64,000 bases of DNA from Geosiphon pyriformis (Eukaryota > Glomeromycota > Glomeromycetes > Archaeosporales > Geosiphonaceae). The translations under genes were made by a program, and so were the position numbers. Below, piece by piece: positions 31,586-41,854 of this stretch. Each line of letters begins with the position of its first letter. Position 1 is the first letter of the stretch. The notes below the pieces were generated by a model. The model did not search any database. It saw nothing but the letters and a program-made list of their open reading frames with translations, and was not told where the DNA came from. The DNA is taken from assembly GCA_016748015.1 (NCBI GenBank), contig JAAOMT010000134.1, forward strand, positions 1,118,451 through 1,182,450, in the 5' to 3' direction.

Positions 31586-32244
31586 ATGACAGACGTGACA
31601 AAAGACTTCAGAAAATAGAAATCACTGACAACATCCACTTATTAGTACAACAACTTTTTTAATTAATCCAACACCAAAAAATAGAGATTACAATTAATCC
31701 ATAAACCATTTGGTACTGAGATACTAGAAAAATATCTCAACACAGAACACAGAAGAAACCAGAAAATATCATTAACAAAGTTATTAAAAAAATAAAAGTA
31801 GCAATACAAGAGCTGATAGAAGACTCACTATACCAAGAGTTGACCAAAGAAACTTGGAATTGGTGAATACAACAATTTCTGAAAAACTATTGTTATTTCT
31901 ACTTGGGAAAACATGTGAACATCTAGAATTTGTATACTGATAAAACAAAGCAGTTGTTCAACACAACAATACTACAACAACTAGAACAATTTGTGGGGAA
32001 AAACAACTTATCCACACAGGCCCAAGCCATATACCAAATACACACAGCATTTCAGGATCAACCAGAAATTCTACTCAACAAAGCAATGAATGCAATTATC
32101 AGTAATCAATTGGGAAAGATCACCAATGCCCAATTTAAAGAATTACAGACCCAAATAACACAAATAATTCTCAAAAATGAAATTCAGGAAATACTTCAAG
32201 AGGAGGAATTAAAAGAGCTAGATTTCAATGGAGCTCAATATTAA
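31586..32244 (+). pseudogene. Accessory ORF after integrase, copy C
   Basis: Same post-integrase frame as copies A and B. The last 105 codons (31930-32244) are open and read as amphipathic helices: LQQLEQFVGKNNLSTQAQAI, YQIHTAFQDQPEILLNKAMN and an acidic end EIQEILQEEELKELDFNGAQ. It stops immediately before the polypurine tract. No recognised family, signal or membrane segment. Confidence 0.6.
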
Positions 32245-32257
32245 AAGGAGAGAATAA
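32242..32257 (+). other. Polypurine tract, copy C
   Basis: AAAAGGAGAGAATAA directly before the 3' LTR. Confidence 0.8.
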
Positions 32258-33058
32258 TGTTACTCATAGAATATAGGAAATATATTAGCATATGAAATAG
32301 CCAATTAGAGGTAGCCATAGTAAATGTGAAATTTTAGGATTCCTTGCAAAAGGAATTGCAAGATTCCAAAATTCCAGAATTTCTTGCAAAAAGAATTGCA
32401 GGATTCCAGAAATTCCAAGATTCCTGAGGTGAAGAATCGAGAAATTGAGAAATCTCAATTATGTATATATAGCAGTAGTATTAGAAGTAGAAAAGGCAGA
32501 ATCCTTTAGTTAGAAATTTTTCATTCACCAAATATTAAATAAATAAATCATTTACTCTCCAAATTCACTCTTCACTATCAATACTTCATGTTGATAGTAA
32601 TTGATACTTAACTATGCTGGAACAATAGCTCTTGATCATGGCTATTGACGAGATACTAACTTGCACATCACCTTGGCTTATTTCTTTATTTTCTTTTATT
32701 TTTCTTTCTTCTTTGATTTTCTTGTTAAATACTAACTGATTAAGGACTAAAGCACTGAATTACTGACATCAAGGATTGCCTGGTAAAAGACCCCTGTGAG
32801 TGAATAGGACATGTACAGTAGATACAGAATACTTACCAAAGGATTGCTGGCCACTACACTGAGAGAAAAATTGACAGAATTGCAATTCTGAGAAGCTACA
32901 GATAAAACAATTATTGAATCTCTGTCCATTATACAAAGGACTCCAACAAAACCTTCAGACTACAAAACCTTTAGATTACTATTAAATGCGAACAGCCTTT
33001 GAGCACCAAGTTATGGGTTTGTTAATTGCCTTAAGACTCCAAGTAATCACTTATAACA
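32258..33058 (+). repeat. 3' LTR, copy C (801 bp)
   Basis: Begins TGTTACTCATAG and ends CTTATAACA. Same length as the 5' LTR with many point differences, mostly transitions. LINE ORF2 resumes four bases later. Confidence 0.94.
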
Positions 33059-33062
33059 TTGG
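33059..33062. repeat. Putative target site duplication, right of copy C (TTGG)
   Basis: Partner of TCAA at 22004-22007; see that entry. Confidence 0.5.
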
Positions 33063-35719
33063 TTTATTAGCTTTTTTGATGGCATTCATGAAAGTTGAAT
33101 TAACAAGATAATGACAGATTTTGGTCTTTCAAATAGTTATAAGGTGCAGGATGGTTTGGATCAAAGCAAAATTTTTTCCCCACTTCTTTGGAGGATTTTT
33201 TATGATCCACTTTTGTGTGAAATCAAAAGGCATGAACATTTGTGTGGCTATTATATTGATATCCAGTTTGTAGCTAGGACAGGCAAAGTTAAGGCTGTTG
33301 GAAGGAAGACTTTTTTTTTGGCTGCAGGTGCATTCATTGATAACACAATTTGGGTCAGAAGTAGTCAAGCTTCAACACAGTATATTTTGAATATTGCTAG
33401 TGAGTTCTTCATTATCAATGATATTTCAATTAATAATGACAAAACAGTGACTATTCTCATTAATCAAGGTGTCAAGGATGTCTCACTTTTGATTAATAGT
33501 TTGCCAATCTCAATTGCTAAGAAGGACAAATCTTATTGGTACTTGGACATATTTCTGTCTACAGAGGATTTTTTTAAGCCCAGTTTGGTTCAGGCTCATA
33601 AGAATGTCAAGTTTTTTTCTAATGTGATGTTAAAAAAGACTATTACAGATAAACAATTTTTTTATTTGGTTTTAGCTGTCTTACAACCCATTGTTGGCTA
33701 TCAGATACAGTTTAGTTTTGTTTCATTAGGTGTTTGTTATAAATAAGACATTATGATTCAGAAGAGTCTTAAAGCCAAGACTGCTTTGTCATGTGACTTT
33801 CCCAATAAAGTTTTATATCATTCATCTTTATATGGTTTGAAGCCTTTTAAGCAGATTCAGTCTGAAGGGAAGCTAGCTTCTCTGGTCTTCTTTTCCAATG
33901 AATGTGGTATTTTTGGGTGTCTTTTCGAGCATAAATTCTTGGACTTACAAGTTCTGGAGTGGTCTTTTCTAAACCCTTTGCAGTATCCTGTCAAGTTGTG
34001 TGTCAATCCTGTAAACAATTTTTTGGCTGGAATTGTAAGAATTTTTTTGGAGAATGAGTTGTCTTTGGTGAACAATCTGCCCAGTGCTTTTTGTGAGTCT
34101 TGTAGATTTCCAATATCCAATATCTTGGAGAAATTTTTATATTATGACTTTGTTCTTTTTTTGTAGCATTTTGGAGTTGTATTTGGTAACAGACTTCTAG
34201 ACAAAAAGAGTGTGGTGATGGATTGGAAAACATTTCAGCAGTGGAAGAAACTGGATCCAAGAGGCCCTGTTTCTTACTGGTTCACATTGGTGTTTAAGTT
34301 TATGAACAATACTATTGCTCTGGAAACTGGGTCTGCTATCAGTTCTGATTTGCCTGTGTTGGATGTTTTAGATTCCAATGAATTCTTAGATGTGCATAGC
34401 AGTTTGTTGGATGTTTGGTCAGATCATATTGAAATCTATACAGATGGGTCTTTAAAGGGTGCTGGTTCTGCTAAGATAACTTGTAGAGCTGTGGCTTACT
34501 TTCCAGCAGCAAATATGAGCATTAGAATTAGGGTGTTTGGTTTATTGTTTTCTACTTTGGCTGAATTACAGGCCATTGCTTTGGCTTTGGAGTGTGTTCC
34601 AGCTTCATGTAATGTGGCTTTGTATTCGGACAGTTAATCTGTGATTGATGTCTATGTGTCTGAGACTTCTTTAACTATGCTTGATTTCTGCAGTCAATAT
34701 TGAATTGAGTGATTGCATGTTGTTAATTTCATCAAAAAAAGAACATTTCAGTTAAATGGGTGAAGGTTAAAGGACATTCAGGGGTTCTGAACAATATTAA
34801 AACTAATAAATTAGCCAATAAGGCCACTGCCTTTTCTCTTACTTTGCCAGTTGGAATTTGTGAGTGGTTTTTAGTTGCTAAAGACACTGCTGTGTCTGGT
34901 AATGCTTGTCATTTTGTCCACAATATATACCAATCAATTTGCCATGCTTGTTGGGAGGCTGGTCCTGGTTATAATGTGATTCTGAGTGTTATGCTTAAAG
35001 AAGTGGATTGGGTTTTGACTCCTGATGTTTGGCATCCCGATTCACACATGCTTTCTAGGTTTATTAGTAGAAAGTCAGCTAATCTGTGCACATATTTAAT
35101 AAAAGCAGTGCATAGACAGCTGCCAGTGGTGGTCAAAAAGAGGTTGTATAACAAGAATTATTCTGGGGTTTTGTGTTTGCTGTGCAGAGAGGTGGAGTTG
35201 CCTGATCATGTTTTTACTTATTCTGGAAACACTGTTTTCTGGAAAGAAATCTTGGTAGAAGCTGCTAATAAGTGGATGTCTTTAACTGGTTCTTCTCACT
35301 CATCTGGCTTAATTGTCTTACATTCACTTTTGTCATGTTCTTTGGATGTGAGTTTATATACTGCAATTTGTAAGGGCTTTGTATTGAGGAGTTGGCTTAT
35401 TGAAACCACTCTGGTTTTTGAGAGTAGAGAAGAGACTGTTCTAGCTTTGATGAGTTTTATTAGGTATGTGGTGGAATTACATCACACTAAGATATGGCTT
35501 ATTAGATCTAAGCATAAAGTGGATATAAAAAAGACTGATTTGGCTAATGATAATGGTATAATATTGGGCTTGTCTCATTATATGGTGTCTTTGTTGTTAA
35601 ATAAAGTGGTTTGCATGCTTAGTGTGATAGAGTTTTTCATTGTTAGTTTTGGTAGGCATAGGTTGTGCCATTTTTTCTCTGGTTTGGATAGTGATTTGTA
35701 TATTAAGATAGACATGTAG
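33063..35719 (+). pseudogene. LINE ORF2, C-terminal RT, RNase H and Cys/His end
   Basis: The frame continues the RT from 22007: MTDFGLSNSYKVQDGLDQ, FSPLLWRIFYDPLL, then the catalytic block AAGAFIDNTIW (33330-33350), where the second Asp of the expected DD is Asn (AAC at 33342). After the thumb (33540-33720) an RNase H follows: EIYTDGS (34435), ELQAIALALE (34563), LYSDS then TAA (34622), KVKGHSG (34765). The open frame 34760-35719 (319 codons) is the C-terminus, with the LCLLCREVELPDHVFTYSG Cys/His motif near 35170. TGA at 33110 and other stops kill it. Confidence 0.9.
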
Positions 35720-35978
35720 TATTACTTTAACTGGCCCAAGTGGCTGGCCACATGTAGAAAGTGTGTGAATTGTATTTAGTTTAATCCACTTAGTTTGGTT
35801 CTCTGTACTAGATAGCAGTTGGACTTCATTCGTTAAATCTTAATAATAAAAATAAATTTTAGTAAATATAATAATTTTATTAATTTTAAAAAAAAATTTA
35901 ATTGTTTTATTAATAATAATAATATAAATATTTATAATTAGTAATTTAATTAATTTATAAATTGTTTAATAATATTAT
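35720..35978. other. LINE 3' UTR and AT-rich junction
   Basis: The plus LINE 3' UTR runs to an AATAATAAAAATAAA tail near 35850. About 130 AT-rich bases follow before the tail of the opposite LINE derivative. No gene seen. Confidence 0.5.
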
Positions 35979-38240
35979 TATTTATTTATTTATTTATTTA
36001 TTTTTTTTAACAAGTGAGACCTAAATACTACCTAAACTATGATACCACAGAAGAGATTACATTATAGGCATAAATCATGTATTTTCTACATATGATTAGA
36101 CACTCAGCCCAATCAAAGACTTACTATGCTGAATCAAAAGTAGGTAAGAATAACCCCAACCCACGAATTCTCTCAATAATACCATTCAGATTCCTAGAGT
36201 CAAAAATAAACCCACTAAAAAACAATCTAGTAGACTCAATATTGCCCCTGGTTTCAGCACTAGACATTTGCCACAAAGCAATGACATGCTCAATAGTGTC
36301 TTCACTTAAAAAGGAAGGCTTAGCAGCCAGAACACCATCATAATCCATATCACCAAAGTCAACCTCAGATTTAAGACAAGCAATGTCCTTGGAAACTCTA
36401 ACCATGAGGTTAGAAAAATTGTTAGCAGCACTCTTCATGGAAATGATATCTTTCTCGACCTGAACAGCCTTAATGGCATTATCATCAAAAAGACAAGACA
36501 CCAAAGCAACCAAAGAACCAACAGGCTTAACAATAGACTTAACCAGAGCAGCCAAATCCGAAATCTGCTTTTCCAAAGAGTTCAACCTGGAACTAACAGC
36601 AGGATTAGCAGCAGAAGTAGCTGAAGAAACCACTAAAGGAGGAAACTCAGAAAGACCAAAAGGAGCAGTAGTCTTGACATATGAAGCAGAACCCACAAAA
36701 CGAGACTTGAAAATCTTGGGAACTTTGAGAGTGAAAGATGAGAAAATCTTGCAATCCATGGCCAGATGGCCCATTTCTTGACACCTAAAGCAGCGCCGGC
36801 AGCCAAGAGTTTCCCACCAGATATGGCATTTCTTTAGAGTACCAGTCTTGATTACAGCAGAATCCAAATCACCTTGAGAATCAAATATAACCAAAGCAAA
36901 CTGGGAACAACAACCAGAATTAGGAAAACAAGGGATGAAACATGTTTGATCACCAATCTGAGAAATCATATTACTGATTTCAAAGGCAGTACAGCCAGAG
37001 GAAAGGTTGACCAATTTGGTCTTAAACTTATCACGAAACAAAATAGTCTCATTTTGATTCACCAGAGGGAAGATTCTAATACTATCCTTGCCTACCAAAA
37101 CTGACCAATGCTTCAAGACAGACACAGCAGAGTCTAACTTTTCAAAATAAACTATCACATATTGCCAAATGCCAGCAGGCTTCAACACAACACGAGTGAC
37201 ACTACCAAACACACTGAGAGCCAACTTAATGTCAGCAGCAGACACACCCAAAGGTACATCACACAGTGCAACAGTAGCAGAAGAGGAACCAGATTCAAAA
37301 ACCACCAAAGACTTGGCAATTTTGAGAGTGGCCAAACAAACAGAGCTTGTAAGTTCAACCAGAAATGCAGCTTTCAAAGACTGTTGAAAAGCAAACTCCA
37401 CACAAAAAAGCTTCACATTGTCTTTTGAAACAGATTTAGCACCCAAGAAACCATGCACGGACTGAAAAACAGTCTTAATATGAGCCAATTTGATCTTAAA
37501 AATAGCACCAGGCACCAGAGTGGAGGCCACCCACCCAGCAAACTTTTGACAACTAGTAATAGTTTCCCAAACACCACCAAAAGTAGCACCAAAAACTAGA
37601 GGAGAAGATAAATCAGTTTCCATTTGATCAGCCCAGTTTCCAAAAACAGATGACCCAACAGGAGGAGATTGTTTTGCTTCTAAAACCAGCGATAATCTGC
37701 CGGAAAACACCACATTTGGCAACACAGCCAGTGGTTGATTTTGGCCCATCTTGGATGACATGCCAGATGATGTTACTAAGATCTCATTGGGAATCACAAA
37801 GAGGTTCGGTGTAACAATAGCAGAGGCAAGCGACTGCTCTTACTTTTCTGAACTTTTGGTCTTTTTGACCATTTTTTTTGAAGAGGTGATGCCAGAAGCA
37901 CTAGGTGTTGAGTCTATAAAAAGGAAGACCAGCTTATTTACTGGTCTATTATTAAAAACTTTTGGGCTCTTAGTCAGGGTGAAGACAACACTAGGACTAA
38001 CCCAAATGTGTTTCTTTGAAGAAACTTTGACTGGTAAAAAACCAGCCAAAAATGAAAAAGTTGATTCAGTGGCTACCAAAAGCAGCTTTTCACGATTACT
38101 GGGTAAAGGAAAGGCTTCTAAAACGTTTTGCCTAGTTGCTTCTACAACAGAAAGAGCTCCTCTAATTGAGATTTTATTAGATATCTTAGGACAGATATCA
38201 GGTGCAGTCTTTTTACTCTTTGCTCTGATCATGGTCATAA
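35979..38240 (-). mobile_element. ORF1-only LINE derivative
   Basis: A minus-strand unit with a long ORF1-type gene (38238-36124), a short 3' UTR and, on the minus strand, a (TAAA)n-like tail at 35979-36015. No endonuclease or RT follows; the unit meets the plus-strand LINE tail instead. It may be a non-autonomous ORF1-only LINE, comparable in layout to mammalian half-LINEs, or a LINE that lost ORF2. Its codons are far less damaged than those of the neighbouring elements. Confidence 0.65.
36124..38238 (-). pseudogene. LINE ORF1-like protein, one in-frame stop
   Basis: One frame of 704 codons starts MTMIRAKSKK and is interrupted only by TAA at 37840-37842, in the context SEK-stop-EQS. The second piece (36124-37797) is 557 codons. 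Going downstream there is a basic N-terminus, a helical region, an RRM-like fold (VALCDVPLGVSAADIKLALS to YVIVYFEK), an intact CCHC knuckle CFRCQEMGHLAMDC, and a coiled coil (LNSLEKQISDLAALVKSI). It would bind RNA. The stop differs by one base from Gln or Lys codons. Whether the short N-terminal piece is translated separately is unknown. Confidence 0.8.
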
Positions 38241-38976
38241 AATTAAGAAGACAAAGAGTTTTTTATATTATTTATTAAACTATTATTTAAAGATAAATTT
38301 AATAAATTAATTAATTATTTTTTGTGTTAATATATATAACTGTAATAAGTATTTTAGTATTTAATACAATTTTATTAAATAACAAAACACTAATTTAAAT
38401 TTTGTTAAAATATTGTAGTTAAAGTTTTATTTTTTATAATAGTAATAAATAAAATATTATTGATTAGTAAAAATAGTATTAATTTTTAAGATCTTATAAT
38501 AACTTTGTTGATTTAAGTATTATAATTAAAAGTTTTTCAAATTATTGTTTAAATATTAATATAAATAATCAATTGTATCAAATATAAAGTATTTAAAAAA
38601 ATAAAATAGTATTTTATAAAAAATCAATTAAAAATAAATGCATAAACATGTTTATAATAAACAAATATTGGTAATTACTTAAATAAAAAATAATATAAAT
38701 TTGGCTGGTTATGCATTAAAAATGCATAATCCACATTTATAATAACTTTATATAACTAAAATAAACAGTAAAAAAACCACACTTTGTAAAAGCAATAAAA
38801 AAAAGATAAAGTAACAACAATATAAATTTTGTTTTATAGTAATTACTTATCTTCAGGCAAATAAACTAATTCTTTTATAAGGTAAAGCAAAGTAAATTAA
38901 GGTAAAATTTTAATATACTGTATAGTAGTATAATAATTAAAATCAAATGAATTAAACAATATAAAAAATAGATAAA
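38241..38976. other. AT-rich intergenic stretch
   Basis: No gene seen. It separates the retrotransposon block from the gene block and includes the 3' flank of the kinase gene. A short palindrome (TTATGCAT, 5-base loop, ATGCATAA) lies at 38709-38729. Confidence 0.6.
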
Positions 38977-40506
38977 CTAACCTTTAGAAAAATCAACCAT
39001 TTGCAAAGTTAAAACACGACTTGTATAAACTGCTCCTGGATGAATGTTCGTTGTCATTGTTGTCGTTGTTGTTGTTGTTGTTAAATAATTTATTGTCGAG
39101 TCGTCATTATTTACCATTTCTTTTACGAATTTATCTGATTCTAAAAACTGTACTATATTGGGGCTCTTAATTTTAGCCTGTTCTATCATTGACACTTTCT
39201 CGTCCGTAGAATCCCACTTAAATCGGTCATAAATATTTTGAACATCTGTCAATTTGTATAAAACTTCCTTGGCAGTAGGACGATTCAATGGATTATCATT
39301 CCAACACTTTTCAATTATTTCGGCAATAAAAGGTGGAATAAGGGGGGAGGTAATTTCAGGTCTAGCACCATTAAATAAAATATCTATCGCTAGAAAGTGG
39401 TCATGAGAACGATCATGAAAAGGAGGCTTTCCCGTTGCTAATTCCCATAATAACATAGCCAAACTATACATATCACCAGCCATTGTAAACTCCTTTCCTT
39501 TCAAAACTTCTGGTGGAATGTATGGTATCACTCCATATATCTTTTTATCATCTTCTGTTCCTGAGTTTGATGTTGTCGATGATGCTACTTTTCCTGTTGT
39601 TGTGTCTATTGTTGTTGCTTCATTGTTTGTGGGTTGACATAATCCAAGGTCTCCAATACTTACTGTTTTTTTCTTAAATTGTAGGATGTTGCCCGAGTGT
39701 AAGTCACGATGAACCATACCAGAAGAATGAATTGAGTAAAGCCCATAAAGTATTCTCCATGCGATATCTAATTTATCTTTCCAACTCGTAGAATGAAAAT
39801 TTGTTGACAAATATTTTCGCATGTCCCCATGTTTGGCAAATTCCATCACAATACCATACTCGAGTGTTTCAGCACTTTGCGTAATTCCATAAATTAAAGA
39901 AATAGAATATGTATCCCAACTCTTATTAAAAATAGCTCTTTGAATATTTAACTAACAATAGTAAATAGGTAATATACAATTAATAAATAAATAAATAATA
40001 AGTAAATATGAATTAAACATAACTATAAGTAATATTAGTTTGTTTACCTCTTTAAACACTTCTTCACTGTTCTTTTTTATAATTTTTATTGCTACTTCTC
40101 TGTCTTTTCCTTCCCTTTTATATTCCATTTCACCATGATGTTTTAAAGTAAATTTATTAATTAATCCATCAATTAGGGTTGCTTTATAAATTACACCGAA
40201 ACCTCCTCTAGCAATTTCCGTTATATTCGATAAACGCTCCCATGGTATCCATTCATGGTTATTAACTTTACCATTAAATTCTCTATATTCATCTTCATTC
40301 TTAGGTGGATTATATAGTGGATTCTTGATTATTTCATCAACTACTTTATTGCCGCTTGAAAAGTCGCAGTAAAGTTTTTCAAAAAATTTGAACTGGCATG
40401 CGCTACAAACATTATCTACATTCTTTTGGATGCTTTCTTGACAGTTTTCACACTGATTGCAATCATGAGCATATGGAGGAGTTCTTTTAATTTCTTTGTT
40501 TTCCAT
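38977..40506 (-). CDS. TKL-like protein kinase with Cys-pair N-terminus
   Basis: Two exons (40506-40048 and 39951-38977, GT-AG intron of 96 bp) give 477 residues. Residues 16-38 have Cys pairs (CNQCENC, then CSAC) like the putative zinc site of kinases expanded in Rhizophagus. The kinase domain has the glycine loop ARGGFGVIYKA, VAIKII lysine, HRDLHSGNIL catalytic loop, GDLGL (in place of DFG, usual in this family), a variable activation loop with a Thr/Ser insert, YIPPEVL, DMYSLAMLLWE and NRPTA. All catalytic residues are present, so it is probably active. A Thr9 run lies near the C-terminus. Signalling role and substrate unknown. It is the first host gene beside the transposon block. Confidence 0.9.
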
Positions 40507-41854
40507 GATATGAATAAGTGCGGATAAAATCTGAATACGTTATTATTCGAAGAGGCTTTTTTCAAAGCTTTGTTTGATAGTAAGTTTAGAAAGTAATTTT
40601 TTAAAAAGTCGGAATTCATATACTAAGTAGCTACCCAATCACACTATTAATAATAACAAATAAAGCTAAAGTTTAATAATAATTTTTTATTTTGAATATA
40701 TATATTTATTTTAGTTTTTTTTGTTTTTAATAATATAGCTTTATTTTATTTTAAAAGATTCTTAATTGGCTAAAAATATTTTAAAATTAATTTTATTTTT
40801 TATTATTTTATTATTTTATCTTGTTATTAAAATATAACACAATTTTACATAAATTAAATACAATTGTAATTAAGTTTAAAACTTTTTTATATAATATATA
40901 TTTATTTTTTTACTTTAAATTAAATATTATCAATTTTTACAAAATTTTACATATATTTAACCAAATTAATAATTATTAAAACCAAATTTTAAATTTGTTT
41001 TTTAAAAAAATATTATTTATTATTTTTATATTAGTTTTAAAACAAAAAAGTGGTTTTACAAATTAAAATCAAATTATTTAAATTTTTATAATTGTAATAA
41101 TATTATATTTAAGAGTTTTTTATTAAATATAACTTTTTTAAAATACTAATTTTAATAACAATAATAAAATTAATTAAGTGTATTTTTAATAATTTTTTTT
41201 ATAAAATTTAATAAAATTTATAGAAAAAAATCTGTTTTATTAAATATTGACAAACACTATTAATTATCTTATTATAAAACCAAACTTTTTTTAATTTAAA
41301 AATACAATTTTTAAAATTTTAGAATTTTAAAATAATTAAAATAATATAAAAATTTTGATTTTAATAATAAGTAATAATAATTTTAATGTTGTTGTCCACA
41401 TTAAAATAATAAAAAATGTGTGGGCTGCACTCGTTAATTAATAAAATATAAAAATATAAAAATATAAAAAAAATATAAAAAAAATATAAAAAAAAGTGTT
41501 TTTAAAATTTTCAAACTTACAGATTAAGCCATATTTATTGTAAAAAATGTACACTTAAATAAAATTTGAAGAGTTGTTTTGTCACTCAAAATCCTTTTTT
41601 TGCTTTGCATTAGTTACAGATAATCTTTATTTTCGCCTTGATAAGCATTAATCTTTTCATCGGTTTGCGATACTTGACCTTAAAAAACTTTGTATCCTGG
41701 TCACTACTTGTGTATCTGCCTAGCATTCAATTGAACTTTTCATATAAAATGCAAAGTTTTGCCCCTTTTTTAGTTCAAACAACCACACGCACACATTCAT
41801 CCCAATGTGGAAGTGCTTTGGTGGCAGTATTAACGAATTTTTTATGTCTGTAAA
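40507..41854. other. AT-rich intergenic region between kinase and DUF4203 gene
   Basis: About 1.35 kb, mostly A/T homopolymer runs and TAAA repeats, without coding signal. It holds both promoters. ATATAAAAATATAAAA repeats lie near 41445-41495. A minus-strand frame at 40416-40619 overlaps the kinase start and has no support. Confidence 0.6.

Larger units (their letters stand above)
22008..33058 (+). mobile_element. Ty3/gypsy LTR retrotransposon, copy C (complete, 11.05 kb, nested)
   Basis: A full-length element with two 801-bp LTRs, a primer binding site, upstream ORF, Pro/Gln region, gag, knuckle, protease, Cys-rich module, dUTPase, RT, RNase H, integrase, accessory ORF and polypurine tract. 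It interrupts LINE ORF2 and is itself interrupted by a 983-bp insertion in the dUTPase. Without that insert it is about 10.07 kb, the same size as copy B. Many stops; not autonomous. Confidence 0.95.
17950..35850 (+). mobile_element. LINE (non-LTR retrotransposon) with RNase H, split by copy C
   Basis: ORF1 (18107-19978) and ORF2 (19975-22007 plus 33063-35719) form a two-ORF LINE. ORF2 has an APE-type endonuclease, reverse transcriptase, RNase H and a Cys/His C-terminus. The reading resumes at 33063 exactly where it stops at 22007, so the 11-kb copy C element landed inside the RT. Both ORFs are full of stops and shifts. The 3' UTR ends in an AATAATAAAAATAAA tail near 35850. The family resembles LINEs I know from Rhizophagus. 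The 5' end is uncertain. Confidence 0.9.

Noticed and set aside
38709-38729. Palindrome with 8-base arms
   Set aside because: Short palindromes are common in such AT-rich sequence; no neighbouring feature gives it a role.
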